7,207 bases of DNA from assembly GCA_017995595.1 (NCBI GenBank), contig JAGOIO010000071.1, positions 1-7,207 on the forward strand, written 5' to 3'. Each line of letters begins with the position of its first letter. Within the stretch, counting starts at the first letter, position 1. The notes beneath the pieces are model-generated. The model saw only the letters and a program-made list of their open reading frames with translations. It ran no database searches and had not been told where the DNA came from. The stretch comes from a bacterium. Its GTDB lineage: Bacteria; Cyanobacteriota; Vampirovibrionia; Gastranaerophilales; Gastranaerophilaceae. Positions 1-5,013 of this stretch are shown here, one piece after another. The position numbers and the translations under genes were made by a program.

Positions 1-1
1 A

Positions 2-556
2 CCAATCGTAACTGATATTCACGCACCTGAGCAGGCAAAAATCGCATCAGAAGTCGCAGATATACTACAAATTCCGGCTTTTTTATGCAGACAAACAGAT
101 TTACTCGTTTCAGCAGGAAATACAGGGAAAATTGTTAATATAAAAAAAGGTCAATTCCTTGCACCTGAACAAATGAAACCTTTAATCAAAAAAGTAGAAA
201 ATACTGGAAATTCTAACATTTTGGTAACTGACAGAGGTACAACTTTCGGATACAACAACTTAGTAACTGATTTTAGAGCAGTTCCGATTATGCAAACTTT
301 TGGCTATCCTGTTGTATTTGATGCAACACATAGCGTTCAACTTCCTGGAGCTAACGGCGAATGCTCAGGGGGAGACAGAAGATTCGTTCCTGTACTTGCT
401 CGCTCGGCAATGGCTGCAGGTGCTAACGCTCTGTTCTTCGAGGTTCACCCTAATCCGGACAAAGCACTTTGCGACGGAGCAAATATGATTTCACTTGATA
501 GTGCTGAAGCTCTATTTAAAGTGTGCAAAGAAATTTTTGAATTGGTAAGAAAATAA
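2..556 (+). CDS. kdsA: 3-deoxy-D-manno-octulosonate 8-phosphate synthase, C-terminal 184 residues (5' end outside window)
   Basis: Condenses phosphoenolpyruvate with arabinose 5-phosphate to KDO 8-phosphate, the cytoplasmic first committed step towards the KDO of lipopolysaccharide. The frame is open from base 2, so the ATG at 173 is internal and roughly 95 N-terminal residues of a family usually about 270-285 long are missing. Family blocks run in order from the first visible residue: TDIHAPEQAK, PAFLCRQTDL, NIKKGQFLAP, DRGTTFGYNN, FDATHSVQLPG, SGGDRR and FEVHPNPDKALCDGANM. The His of ATHSVQ, Glu of FEVHP and Asp of CDGAN match the metal ligands of the Aquifex enzyme. The text is closer to the Aquifex metal-dependent type than to E. 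coli KdsA, and the DGAN motif (not DGPS) agrees. The deciding N-terminal Cys/Asn lies outside the window. The stop is one base before the next gene, suggesting co-transcription. Confidence 0.96.
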   Translation, partial: PIVTDIHAPEQAKIASEVADILQIPAFLCRQTDLLVSAGNTGKIVNIKKGQFLAPEQMKPLIKKVENTGNSNILVTDRGTTFGYNNLVTDFRAVPIMQTFGYPVVFDATHSVQLPGANGECSGGDRRFVPVLARSAMAAGANALFFEVHPNPDKALCDGANMISLDSAEALFKVCKEIFELVRK

Positions 557-557
557 G

Positions 558-1181
558 ATGATTATAAAACAATTTATTCAAGGATTTTTGGACAACAATA
601 ACTACTTACTTATTGACGAAGACTCAAAAGAAGCGGTTTTGATTGATTGTACTGAAAGAAATCAAGAAATTGAAGATGCAATAAAAGATTCAGGTGCAAA
701 ATTAAAATACGTATTATTTACGCATGGACATTTTGACCACATTTTAGGCGGAAAATATTTTAGAACAAAATACGGTTGTAAACTTCTACTACACAAGGAC
801 GACCAAATTATTCTTGACAATATTGAAGAATTTATTGGCGGTTTCGGTATGGTTATTGATGCGAATCCTCCTAAAATAGACGAATATATTGACGAAAATT
901 CAAAAATTTGTTTCGGCAAAAATGAAATTTCCGTAATCCATACCCCCGGGCACACTCCAGGTGGAGTTTGCTACAAAATAGACAAGTACTTGTTTTCAGG
1001 CGATACTGTTTTTTGCGAAAGTGTCGGAAGAACAGACTTGTTTGGCGGAAGTTTTAGTGATATAAAAGAAAGTGTAAACAAAATTCTTAAACTCGATGAC
1101 AAAACTCTAATTTATACAGGACACGGCAGACCAACTACCATTGAACACGAAAAAGAATTTAACGAAATTTTTAATATGTAA
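558..1181 (+). CDS. Metallo-beta-lactamase-fold hydrolase, glyoxalase II-like (YcbL/GloC type)
   Basis: A 207-residue cytoplasmic hydrolase with no signal peptide. It carries the complete binuclear metal site of the fold: THGHFDH at 55-61 (His56, His58, Asp60, His61), His132 in HTPGHTPGG, Asp149 in FSGDTVF and His189 in YTGHGRP. The segment SVGRTDLFGG (155-164) and the short length are typical of the YcbL/GloC group, known or proposed to hydrolyse thioesters such as S-lactoylglutathione. It lacks the extra C-terminal helical domain of classical glyoxalase II. The true substrate cannot be told from sequence, and a low-molecular-weight thiol other than glutathione is possible. The ATG at 558 starts one base after the kdsA stop (TAAGATG) with only a weak Shine-Dalgarno, so translational coupling to kdsA is likely. 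pheS follows after 20 bases. Confidence 0.9.
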   Translation: MIIKQFIQGFLDNNNYLLIDEDSKEAVLIDCTERNQEIEDAIKDSGAKLKYVLFTHGHFDHILGGKYFRTKYGCKLLLHKDDQIILDNIEEFIGGFGMVIDANPPKIDEYIDENSKICFGKNEISVIHTPGHTPGGVCYKIDKYLFSGDTVFCESVGRTDLFGGSFSDIKESVNKILKLDDKTLIYTGHGRPTTIEHEKEFNEIFNM

Positions 1182-1190
1182 TTTTCAAAC

Positions 1191-1195
1191 AGGAG
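1191..1195 (+). promoter_or_regulatory. Ribosome binding site of pheS
   Basis: AGGAG lies six bases before the ATG at 1202 and fixes the pheS start. It stands in the only gap (20 bases) of the kdsA-hydrolase-pheS run. Confidence 0.8.
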
Positions 1196-1201
1196 AAGAT
1201 A

Positions 1202-2236
1202 ATGAAAGAACAACTAGAACGTATTTTTGAAAACGCAAGTAACGATATAGAAAATGCTAAAAACTCAACAGATATAGAAGAGGTTAAAAATAAATATTTA
1301 AGCCGTAAAGGTGAATTAAACTCAATAAAAAAGAATTTGAAAGACCTTTCTCCAGATGAAAAAAGAGTTATAGGTTCTCTTGCAAACGAAATAACGCAAA
1401 AACTTGAAAGCTCTATTAAAGAAAAGTTTGAAAAAATCTACAGACAAGAACTTGATGTTAAATTGCAAAAAGAAAAAATTGATTTAACTCTTCCAGGTAA
1501 ATTTACACCTGTCGGAAAAGTTCACCCGATAACTTCAACAACAAATGAAATTGTTGAAATTTTCCAAAAGTTAGGATTTTCACTTGCTGACACAAAGAAC
1601 GCACCGGAAGTTGAAACTGAATACTACAACTTTGATATGCTAAACTTTGCTCAAGACCACCCTGCTAGAGATATGCAAGATACTTATTACACAAAACTTG
1701 CTCCAAATGTTATTTTAAGAAGTCAAACTTCTAACGCTCAAGCAAGAACTCTAGAAGTCATTAAACCTCCTGTTCGTGTTATTGACCCTGGTAGAGTTTA
1801 TAGAAATGAAACGGTCAATGCAAGAAAAAATAACTTCTTTCACCAAATAGAAGGTCTTTATGTAGATAAAGGCGTAACTTTCGGAGATTTAAAAGGTGTT
1901 TTGAATGAATTTATCAGACTTTACTTCGGTTCTAGCCGTAATACAAGGTTCAGAAGCAGTTTCTTCCCATTCACAGAACCAAGCGTTGAAATAGACGTTG
2001 AATGTATCATGTGCAAGGGTAAAGGTTGTAGAACTTGCTCTCAAACAGGTTGGTTAGAAGTTCTTGGTGCAGGAATGGTTGACGTAAATGTTTTAAAATC
2101 TGCAAATATTGACCCCGAAGTTTACACAGGCTTCGCTTTCGGTATGGGCGTTGAAAGACTTGCCATGTTAAAATACGCTATTGATGACATTAGACTGTTC
2201 TTCAATAACGACGTAAGATTCCTTAATCAATTTTAA
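1202..2236 (+). CDS. pheS: Phenylalanyl-tRNA synthetase, alpha subunit
   Basis: Catalytic subunit of the alpha2-beta2 class II synthetase that charges tRNA-Phe. At 344 residues it is complete for the family. Residues 1-90 are a Lys/Glu-rich helical region expected to form the tRNA-binding coiled coil. The catalytic core starts near KVHPI (106-110); motif 2 is RVYRNETVNA (198-207) with FHQIEGLYVD (213-222), and motif 3 is GFAFGMGVERL (310-320). The Ala of GFAFG is the usual phenylalanine-pocket residue. Cys268, Cys271, Cys276 and Cys279 form a CxxC-x4-CxxC element also present in Bacillus-type PheS, so a structural metal is plausible but not shown. The start is set by AGGAG at 1191-1195, six bases before the ATG. 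No pheT follows; the next gene, 3 bases on, is on the opposite strand, so the beta subunit must be encoded elsewhere. Confidence 0.98.
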   Translation: MKEQLERIFENASNDIENAKNSTDIEEVKNKYLSRKGELNSIKKNLKDLSPDEKRVIGSLANEITQKLESSIKEKFEKIYRQELDVKLQKEKIDLTLPGKFTPVGKVHPITSTTNEIVEIFQKLGFSLADTKNAPEVETEYYNFDMLNFAQDHPARDMQDTYYTKLAPNVILRSQTSNAQARTLEVIKPPVRVIDPGRVYRNETVNARKNNFFHQIEGLYVDKGVTFGDLKGVLNEFIRLYFGSSRNTRFRSSFFPFTEPSVEIDVECIMCKGKGCRTCSQTGWLEVLGAGMVDVNVLKSANIDPEVYTGFAFGMGVERLAMLKYAIDDIRLFFNNDVRFLNQF

Positions 2237-2239
2237 ATA

Positions 2240-2455
2240 TTAAATATTTGCAATTAACGTATTAATATCAATTTCCAAAGCTTTTGCGATATCAACTATC
2301 TTTAAAATAGTTGCATGCTGCTTTGCTGTCTCTATCATACTAATTGTATTTCTCGAAGTATTTACGATTTCAGCAAGTTCCTCTTGAGACAAGCCTTTCT
2401 TAATACGTTCCATCTTAATATTTAAACCTAATTGTTTTAATCGTTCATCTCTCAT
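2240..2455 (-). CDS. XRE/Cro-C1-type helix-turn-helix regulator (first of a tandem pair)
   Basis: A 71-residue single-domain DNA-binding protein. The helix-turn-helix core spans about residues 12-66: GLSQEELAEIVNTSR (21-35) covers helix 2 and the turn, and NTISMIETA (36-44) carries the recognition helix. There is no sensor, protease or dimerisation extension, so it is a minimal repressor. It aligns without gaps to the second XRE gene upstream on the same strand, with 26 identities in 70 positions by eye, including GL(S/T)Q, R-x-TI and IETA. Recognition-helix residues differ, suggesting different operators. The ATG at 2455 has no Shine-Dalgarno; GATAAT (2469-2464) ends eight bases upstream, so a very short leader is possible. 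The stop is 3 bases from that of pheS, tail to tail. Its target is unknown; autoregulation is the usual behaviour of such proteins. Confidence 0.88.
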   Translation of the reverse strand: MRDERLKQLGLNIKMERIKKGLSQEELAEIVNTSRNTISMIETAKQHATILKIVDIAKALEIDINTLIANI

Positions 2456-2463
2456 ATTTACAA

Positions 2464-2497
2464 ATTATCGTATTTTACAATGTTTTTCTACATTATA
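2464..2497 (-). promoter_or_regulatory. Candidate -10 elements for the first XRE gene
   Basis: Reading leftward, TATAAT occurs at 2497-2492 and GATAAT at 2469-2464. Neither has a good -35 at 16-18 bases. The first would give a leader of about 30 bases and the second one of about 2. In such AT-rich DNA either may be chance. Confidence 0.3.
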
Positions 2498-2507
2498 TAC
2501 AAGTAAT

Positions 2508-2535
2508 TTGACAGATATATATGTTATTGTATAAT
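2508..2535 (+). promoter_or_regulatory. Full-consensus sigma-70 promoter pointing rightward
   Basis: TTGACA (2508-2513), a 16-base spacer and TATAAT (2530-2535) match the housekeeping consensus at all 12 hexamer positions. Transcription would start near 2542 and run into a Shine-Dalgarno at 2574-2580, then across the second XRE gene in antisense. No correctly placed coding region follows. The next rightward gene is the HAD-type protein at 2934, roughly 390 bases away, with no terminator seen between. The promoter sits back to back with the first XRE gene, as expected for a repressor-controlled promoter. Confidence 0.6.
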
Positions 2536-2544
2536 ATATATATG
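2515..2544 (+). repeat. Direct repeat ATATATATG flanking the -10 box, possible operator
   Basis: ATATATATG occurs at 2515-2523 and again at 2536-2544, exactly 21 bases apart, about two helical turns. One copy is in the promoter spacer and one just after TATAAT. Placement and phasing would suit a small repressor on one DNA face, but alternating AT is low-complexity and easily arises by chance. Confidence 0.3.
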
Positions 2545-2573
2545 ATATTTACACAAAATACCATACAAAATTT

Positions 2574-2580
2574 TAAGGAG
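2574..2580 (+). promoter_or_regulatory. Orphan Shine-Dalgarno sequence
   Basis: TAAGGAG is a near-perfect ribosome binding site, 39 bases downstream of the consensus promoter. The only nearby start, ATG at 2582, is one base after the motif, too close for normal initiation, and opens only a 37-codon frame ending at 2695 on the antisense strand of the second XRE gene. No ATG, GTG or TTG lies at the usual 5-9 base distance. Confidence 0.5.
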
Positions 2581-2591
2581 AATGCTATCAA

Positions 2592-2804
2592 CTAAAAATT
2601 CAAAAAGTCAGATAATGACAATCCGAATGCGTTTGCTATTGCAACTACTTTTGAAAAGACGACATCATTTTGAGCAGTTTCTATATGACCAATAGTTGAA
2701 CGAGGAATATTAGAATAGTAAGCCAAATCATCTTGAGTAAGCCCTTTTTTCTTTCTCAATTCTTTTATTCTAGCTGCAAGTTTTTGTAACATATACTTGT
2801 TCAT
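2592..2804 (-). CDS. XRE/Cro-C1-type helix-turn-helix regulator (second of a tandem pair)
   Basis: A 70-residue minimal helix-turn-helix protein. The frame is open back to a TTG at 2855, but the ATG at 2804 is preferred. From there the protein aligns residue for residue with the first XRE regulator (GLTQ at 21-24 and IETA at 41-44 in both; 26 of 70 identical by eye), while the upstream 17 codons look non-domain-like. The helix-turn-helix is about 21-43 (GLTQDDLAYYSNIPR, then STIGHIET). Another in-frame ATG at 2792 would also keep the domain. No Shine-Dalgarno is visible at any of the three starts. An extended -10 at 2829-2821 would give a leader of about ten bases from 2804. A perfect inverted repeat (2811-2818 and 2849-2856) brackets this promoter, which suggests autorepression. 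The gene lies wholly under the path of the rightward promoter at 2508. No toxin partner is recognisable. Confidence 0.85.
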   Translation of the reverse strand: MNKYMLQKLAARIKELRKKKGLTQDDLAYYSNIPRSTIGHIETAQNDVVFSKVVAIANAFGLSLSDFLNF

Positions 2805-2825
2805 TTTTAAATTGTCCGCTATAAT
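2797..2825 (+). promoter_or_regulatory. Candidate promoter of the HAD-type gene
   Basis: TTGTTC (2797-2802), 17 bases, then TATAAT (2820-2825), rightward. It would start transcripts near 2832 with a leader of about 100 bases before the HAD gene. It overlaps the start codon and the presumed leftward promoter of the second XRE gene, so the two genes could share control. Confidence 0.45.
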
Positions 2826-2856
2826 AACAAATATGACAAATCGCCACACGGACAAT
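2811..2856. repeat. Perfect inverted repeat ATTGTCCG / CGGACAAT, candidate operator
   Basis: ATTGTCCG at 2811-2818 and its exact reverse complement CGGACAAT at 2849-2856 are separated by 30 bases. A related half-site, TGACAAAT at 2834-2841, lies between them (TTTGTCA on the other strand). The arms bracket the -10 boxes of both divergent promoters. The spacing is too wide for one compact operator but suits two cooperatively bound sites. Binding by an XRE protein is inference. Confidence 0.45.
2821..2829 (-). promoter_or_regulatory. Candidate extended -10 promoter of the second XRE gene
   Basis: Reading leftward, TGTTATTAT gives the extended TGn followed by TATTAT. No good -35 is seen. A start near 2814 would leave about ten leader bases before the ATG at 2804, supporting that start over the TTG at 2855. 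Confidence 0.35.
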
Positions 2857-2863
2857 ATATGAG

Positions 2864-2880
2864 ATGAAATACTATTTCAT
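2864..2880. repeat. 17-bp palindrome ATGAAATACTATTTCAT
   Basis: Seven-base arms around ACT are exact reverse complements. No T-run follows on either strand, so it is not an intrinsic terminator. It lies upstream of both the second XRE gene and the HAD gene and would fall in the HAD leader if transcription starts near 2832. It may be a protein-binding site or a leader hairpin. Confidence 0.4.
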
Positions 2881-2933
2881 AAATTAAAACAATACCTCCA
2901 AGCGAGATTTAACCAAAATATAGGAGAAAGTTA

Positions 2934-3272
2934 ATGCCAAACTACAAAAAAGTATTACTAATAGATTTAGACGGAGTTCTAAATGAATATCGAGGTGATT
3001 TTGATAAAGATTTTATTCCACCGATAAAAAGTGGAGCAAAAGATTTTATTAAAGAATTAGCAAAAACTTATGAACTAAGACTATTTACAACCAGAAACAA
3101 TCTCTTAGCTTCAAAATGGTTAGTAGAAAACAAGCTTGACGAATTTTTTACAGAAGTTACGGACAAAAAAGAGCTTGCATGGTTACAAATAGATGACAGA
3201 TGTGTAAATTTTGACGGAAATTACGAGCATCTTTTAAAGAGCATAGAAAAATTTAAACCTTGGTACAAGTAA
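2934..3272 (+). CDS. Minimal HAD-superfamily hydrolase (putative small phosphatase)
   Basis: A 112-residue protein with the core signatures of haloacid-dehalogenase-type phosphatases: motif I DLDGVL at 11-16 (nucleophile Asp11, acid/base Asp13), a motif II Thr in LFTTRN at 50-55, a candidate motif III Lys at 78 or 79, and motif IV IDDR at 86-89 (Asp87, Asp88) for magnesium. It is about half the usual length and has no room for a C1 or C2 cap, so it resembles small capless HAD proteins that act on exposed phosphate groups; the substrate is unknown. AGGAG at 2922-2926, seven bases before the ATG, fixes the start. A candidate promoter lies at 2797-2825. The stop is one base from that of the convergent response regulator. 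Functional linkage to the XRE genes is only positional. Confidence 0.85.
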   Translation: MPNYKKVLLIDLDGVLNEYRGDFDKDFIPPIKSGAKDFIKELAKTYELRLFTTRNNLLASKWLVENKLDEFFTEVTDKKELAWLQIDDRCVNFDGNYEHLLKSIEKFKPWYK

Positions 3273-3273
3273 T

Positions 3274-3930
3274 TCACACCAAACCCTCTCTTAAAGCTTT
3301 GACAGCAGCTTGAGTTCTGTCATCTACAACAAGCTTTTGAATAATATTGCAAACATGAGCTTTTGCCGTATGCTCGCTAATAGTAAGTGCCTCTGCTATT
3401 TGACTGTTTGATTTCCCGTCAACAACAAGCTTTAGAACTTCATATTCTCTTTCCGTCAAATTTGCATGGTGTGCTTTAAAATTTGCACGAGACATTTGAC
3501 GGGGCGGAATTATTCCTGAATTTTTATCTCTAATAAAAGGGACTGCCTTTGAATCAAGCCACATTGCACCATCTTTAACTGTTTTTATAATCATTACAAG
3601 ATACTCCGTATTAATATCTTTCATAACATAAGCATTTGCACCTGCAGTTAATGACTCTGTAACTTCTTTTTCTGAAATATGTGAAGTCAGCATAATTACT
3701 TTTATATTTTCAAATTGTTCAATAATTTTTTTTGTAGCTTCTATTCCTGACATATCAGGAAGTCCAATATCCATTAAAACCACTTCCGGTTTCATCAATC
3801 TGCATTTTTCTATTGCATCTTTACCATTTTGAGCTTCTGCAACAATTTCAATATCCTTAAAATCTTCGAATAATGCCCTAAGCCCTACTCTCATTAATTT
3901 ATGATCTTCTACCATTAAAACTCTAACCAT
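3274..3930 (-). CDS. NarL/FixJ-type response regulator with LuxR-type DNA-binding domain
   Basis: A 218-residue two-component transcription factor. The receiver domain (about 1-120) has the acidic pair Glu8-Asp9, phosphoacceptor Asp54 in VLMDIGLP, Thr82 (MLTSH) and Lys104 (VMKD), so it should be phosphorylatable. A linker of about 30 residues leads to the LuxR/GerE helix-turn-helix at 157-215: LTEREYEVLKLVVDGKSNSQIA, then the recognition helix around SEHTAKAHVCNIIQKL. No histidine kinase is encoded in the window, so the signal is unknown. AAGGAG (3943-3938) seven bases before the ATG fixes the start. It is divergent from metF across 173 bases, and a GTAA/TTAC half-site cluster at 3966-3984 just upstream is a candidate self-binding site. 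It is convergent with the HAD gene. Confidence 0.95.
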   Translation of the reverse strand: MVRVLMVEDHKLMRVGLRALFEDFKDIEIVAEAQNGKDAIEKCRLMKPEVVLMDIGLPDMSGIEATKKIIEQFENIKVIMLTSHISEKEVTESLTAGANAYVMKDINTEYLVMIIKTVKDGAMWLDSKAVPFIRDKNSGIIPPRQMSRANFKAHHANLTEREYEVLKLVVDGKSNSQIAEALTISEHTAKAHVCNIIQKLVVDDRTQAAVKALREGLV

Positions 3931-3965
3931 AATACCTCTCCTTAACTTTTTCTTGTATTTTATGG

Positions 3966-3984
3966 TGTAACTTACAAAAAGTAA
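3966..3984. promoter_or_regulatory. GTAA/TTAC half-site cluster upstream of the response regulator
   Basis: TGTAA-C-TTACA (3966-3976) is a perfect 11-bp palindrome, and a further GTAA (3981-3984) makes TTAC-N5-GTAA with its right arm. It lies 36-54 bases before the response-regulator start. Regulators of this family commonly bind short inverted half-sites; that this one binds here is inference. Confidence 0.3.
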
Positions 3985-4021
3985 TCAGGAAAACTCGATT
4001 TTTCAGTACCAATATTATGCT

Positions 4022-4049
4022 TTGACGAGTATGAATATAAATTTTAAAT
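4022..4049 (+). promoter_or_regulatory. Candidate distal promoter of metF
   Basis: TTGACG (4022-4027), 16 bases, TTAAAT (4044-4049). The -35 matches 5 of 6 and the -10 matches 4 of 6. It would give a leader of about 48 bases that contains no Shine-Dalgarno. Confidence 0.3.
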
Positions 4050-4088
4050 ATGAAGATTTTTATCATTTATGCAATTTTTATAAAATTT

Positions 4089-4097
4089 TGCTAAACT
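4089..4097 (+). promoter_or_regulatory. Candidate extended -10 for leaderless metF transcript
   Basis: TGCTAAACT (TGn plus TAAACT) ends six bases before the ATG at 4104, placing the expected transcription start on or next to the start codon. With no Shine-Dalgarno present, this is the pattern of a leaderless mRNA. Confidence 0.35.
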
Positions 4098-4103
4098 TTT
4101 TTT

Positions 4104-5012
4104 ATGAAATTAAGAGAAATCTATGCAGAAAATGGTAATGACTGCAACGAAAAAGAAATAAATAAGAGATTTATTAAAAAACCAACAGTATCTTTTGAAG
4201 TTTTCCCGCCAAAAAATGACGTTGACGGAGAAAAAGTCGAAAAACTTATTAAAAATTTAGAAATTTTAAAAAAATATAACCCGGCTTTTATATCGCTAAC
4301 TTATGGTGCAGGAGGAACTACCAGAGAAAATTCTATTGAGATAATAAAACGCATACAAAAAGAACTCAAACTAAATATAATGCCACATTTTACGTGCGTT
4401 GCGACAAAGAAAAATCATGTTGAAGAATATTTGAAAGAGATTCAAGCCCTTGGCATTGAAAACATTTTAGCACTTAGAGGTGATATTCCTGAGGGATTAA
4501 ATGATTCAGATTTTGATTTTCATCATGCAAACGAAATTGTAAAATTTATACATTCCAAAACAAACCTTTCTATAGGAGTTGCAGGATATCCTGAAGGGCA
4601 TATTTCTTGCAATAACTTTGATTTAGATATGAAATACTTAAAACAAAAAGTTGACAGCGGAGCAGATGTTATTTTTACGCAAATGTTTTTTGACAACGAA
4701 AAGTTTTTCGCATTTAGAGACTACGCAAAAAAAATCGGAATAAAAAATCCTATTATTGCAGGGCTTTTACCGGTAAAAAGCTTTACTCAACTTGAAAAAA
4801 TGCTTTCAATGGGAAGAGTAACTCTACCTAAAAAATTTGCAGAAATATTAGAGAAACACAAAGACAACCCAGATGATATAAGAAAAATCGGAATTGATTT
4901 TACAACACAACAAGCTCAACAGCTTGTTGATAACGAGGTTTCAGGACTTCATTTTTATACGCTTAATTCTTCTAAGTCAATTTGTGAAATCTTAGATAAT
5001 TTTTATATGTAA
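4104..5012 (+). CDS. metF: 5,10-methylenetetrahydrofolate reductase
   Basis: Flavin-dependent reduction of 5,10-methylene- to 5-methyl-tetrahydrofolate, which supplies the methyl group for methionine synthesis. At 302 residues it is a full-length single-domain TIM barrel. Family motifs in order: SFEVFPPK at 30-37 with catalytic Glu32; SLTYGAGGTTR at 64-74; HFTCVATK at 95-102; LALRGDIP at 122-129 with flavin-site Asp127; GYPEGH at 161-166; FTQMFFD at 191-197 with substrate Gln193; and GLHFYTLN at 281-288. The N-terminal MKLREIYAEN resembles other MetF N-termini, supporting the ATG at 4104 although no Shine-Dalgarno precedes it. No metH, metE or folD is in the window. It ends one base before the stop of the convergent ade gene. 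A region of about 20 residues before the first motif (KEINKRFIKK) is slightly longer than usual. Confidence 0.96.
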   Translation: MKLREIYAENGNDCNEKEINKRFIKKPTVSFEVFPPKNDVDGEKVEKLIKNLEILKKYNPAFISLTYGAGGTTRENSIEIIKRIQKELKLNIMPHFTCVATKKNHVEEYLKEIQALGIENILALRGDIPEGLNDSDFDFHHANEIVKFIHSKTNLSIGVAGYPEGHISCNNFDLDMKYLKQKVDSGADVIFTQMFFDNEKFFAFRDYAKKIGIKNPIIAGLLPVKSFTQLEKMLSMGRVTLPKKFAEILEKHKDNPDDIRKIGIDFTTQQAQQLVDNEVSGLHFYTLNSSKSICEILDNFYM

Positions 5013-5013
5013 A

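Noticed and set aside
173..556. Short independent gene starting at the ATG at 173
   Set aside because: The frame is open to base 2 and encodes continuous KdsA sequence; 173 is an internal Met.
2235..2249. Palindrome AAATATTAAATATTT at the pheS/XRE convergence as a terminator
   Set aside because: It is perfect but pure A/T with no following T-run on either strand; it would be very unstable.
2582..2695. 37-codon frame after the orphan ribosome site
   Set aside because: Its ATG is one base from the Shine-Dalgarno and it lies wholly antisense to the second XRE gene, so it is not annotated as a gene; it is kept only as a possibility within a finding.
2805..2855. Longer start (TTG at 2855) for the second XRE protein
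   Set aside because: The extra 17 residues have no counterpart in the paralog, no ribosome site precedes them, and a promoter candidate lies inside.
2240..3272. Toxin-antitoxin module
   Set aside because: XRE proteins are frequent antitoxins, but no neighbouring toxin fold (RelE, HipA, Fic, HigB or similar) is seen; the HAD protein is not a known toxin type.
3931..4103. S-adenosylmethionine riboswitch before metF
   Set aside because: The region is AT-rich with no conserved helices of that class, and the likely leader is too short.
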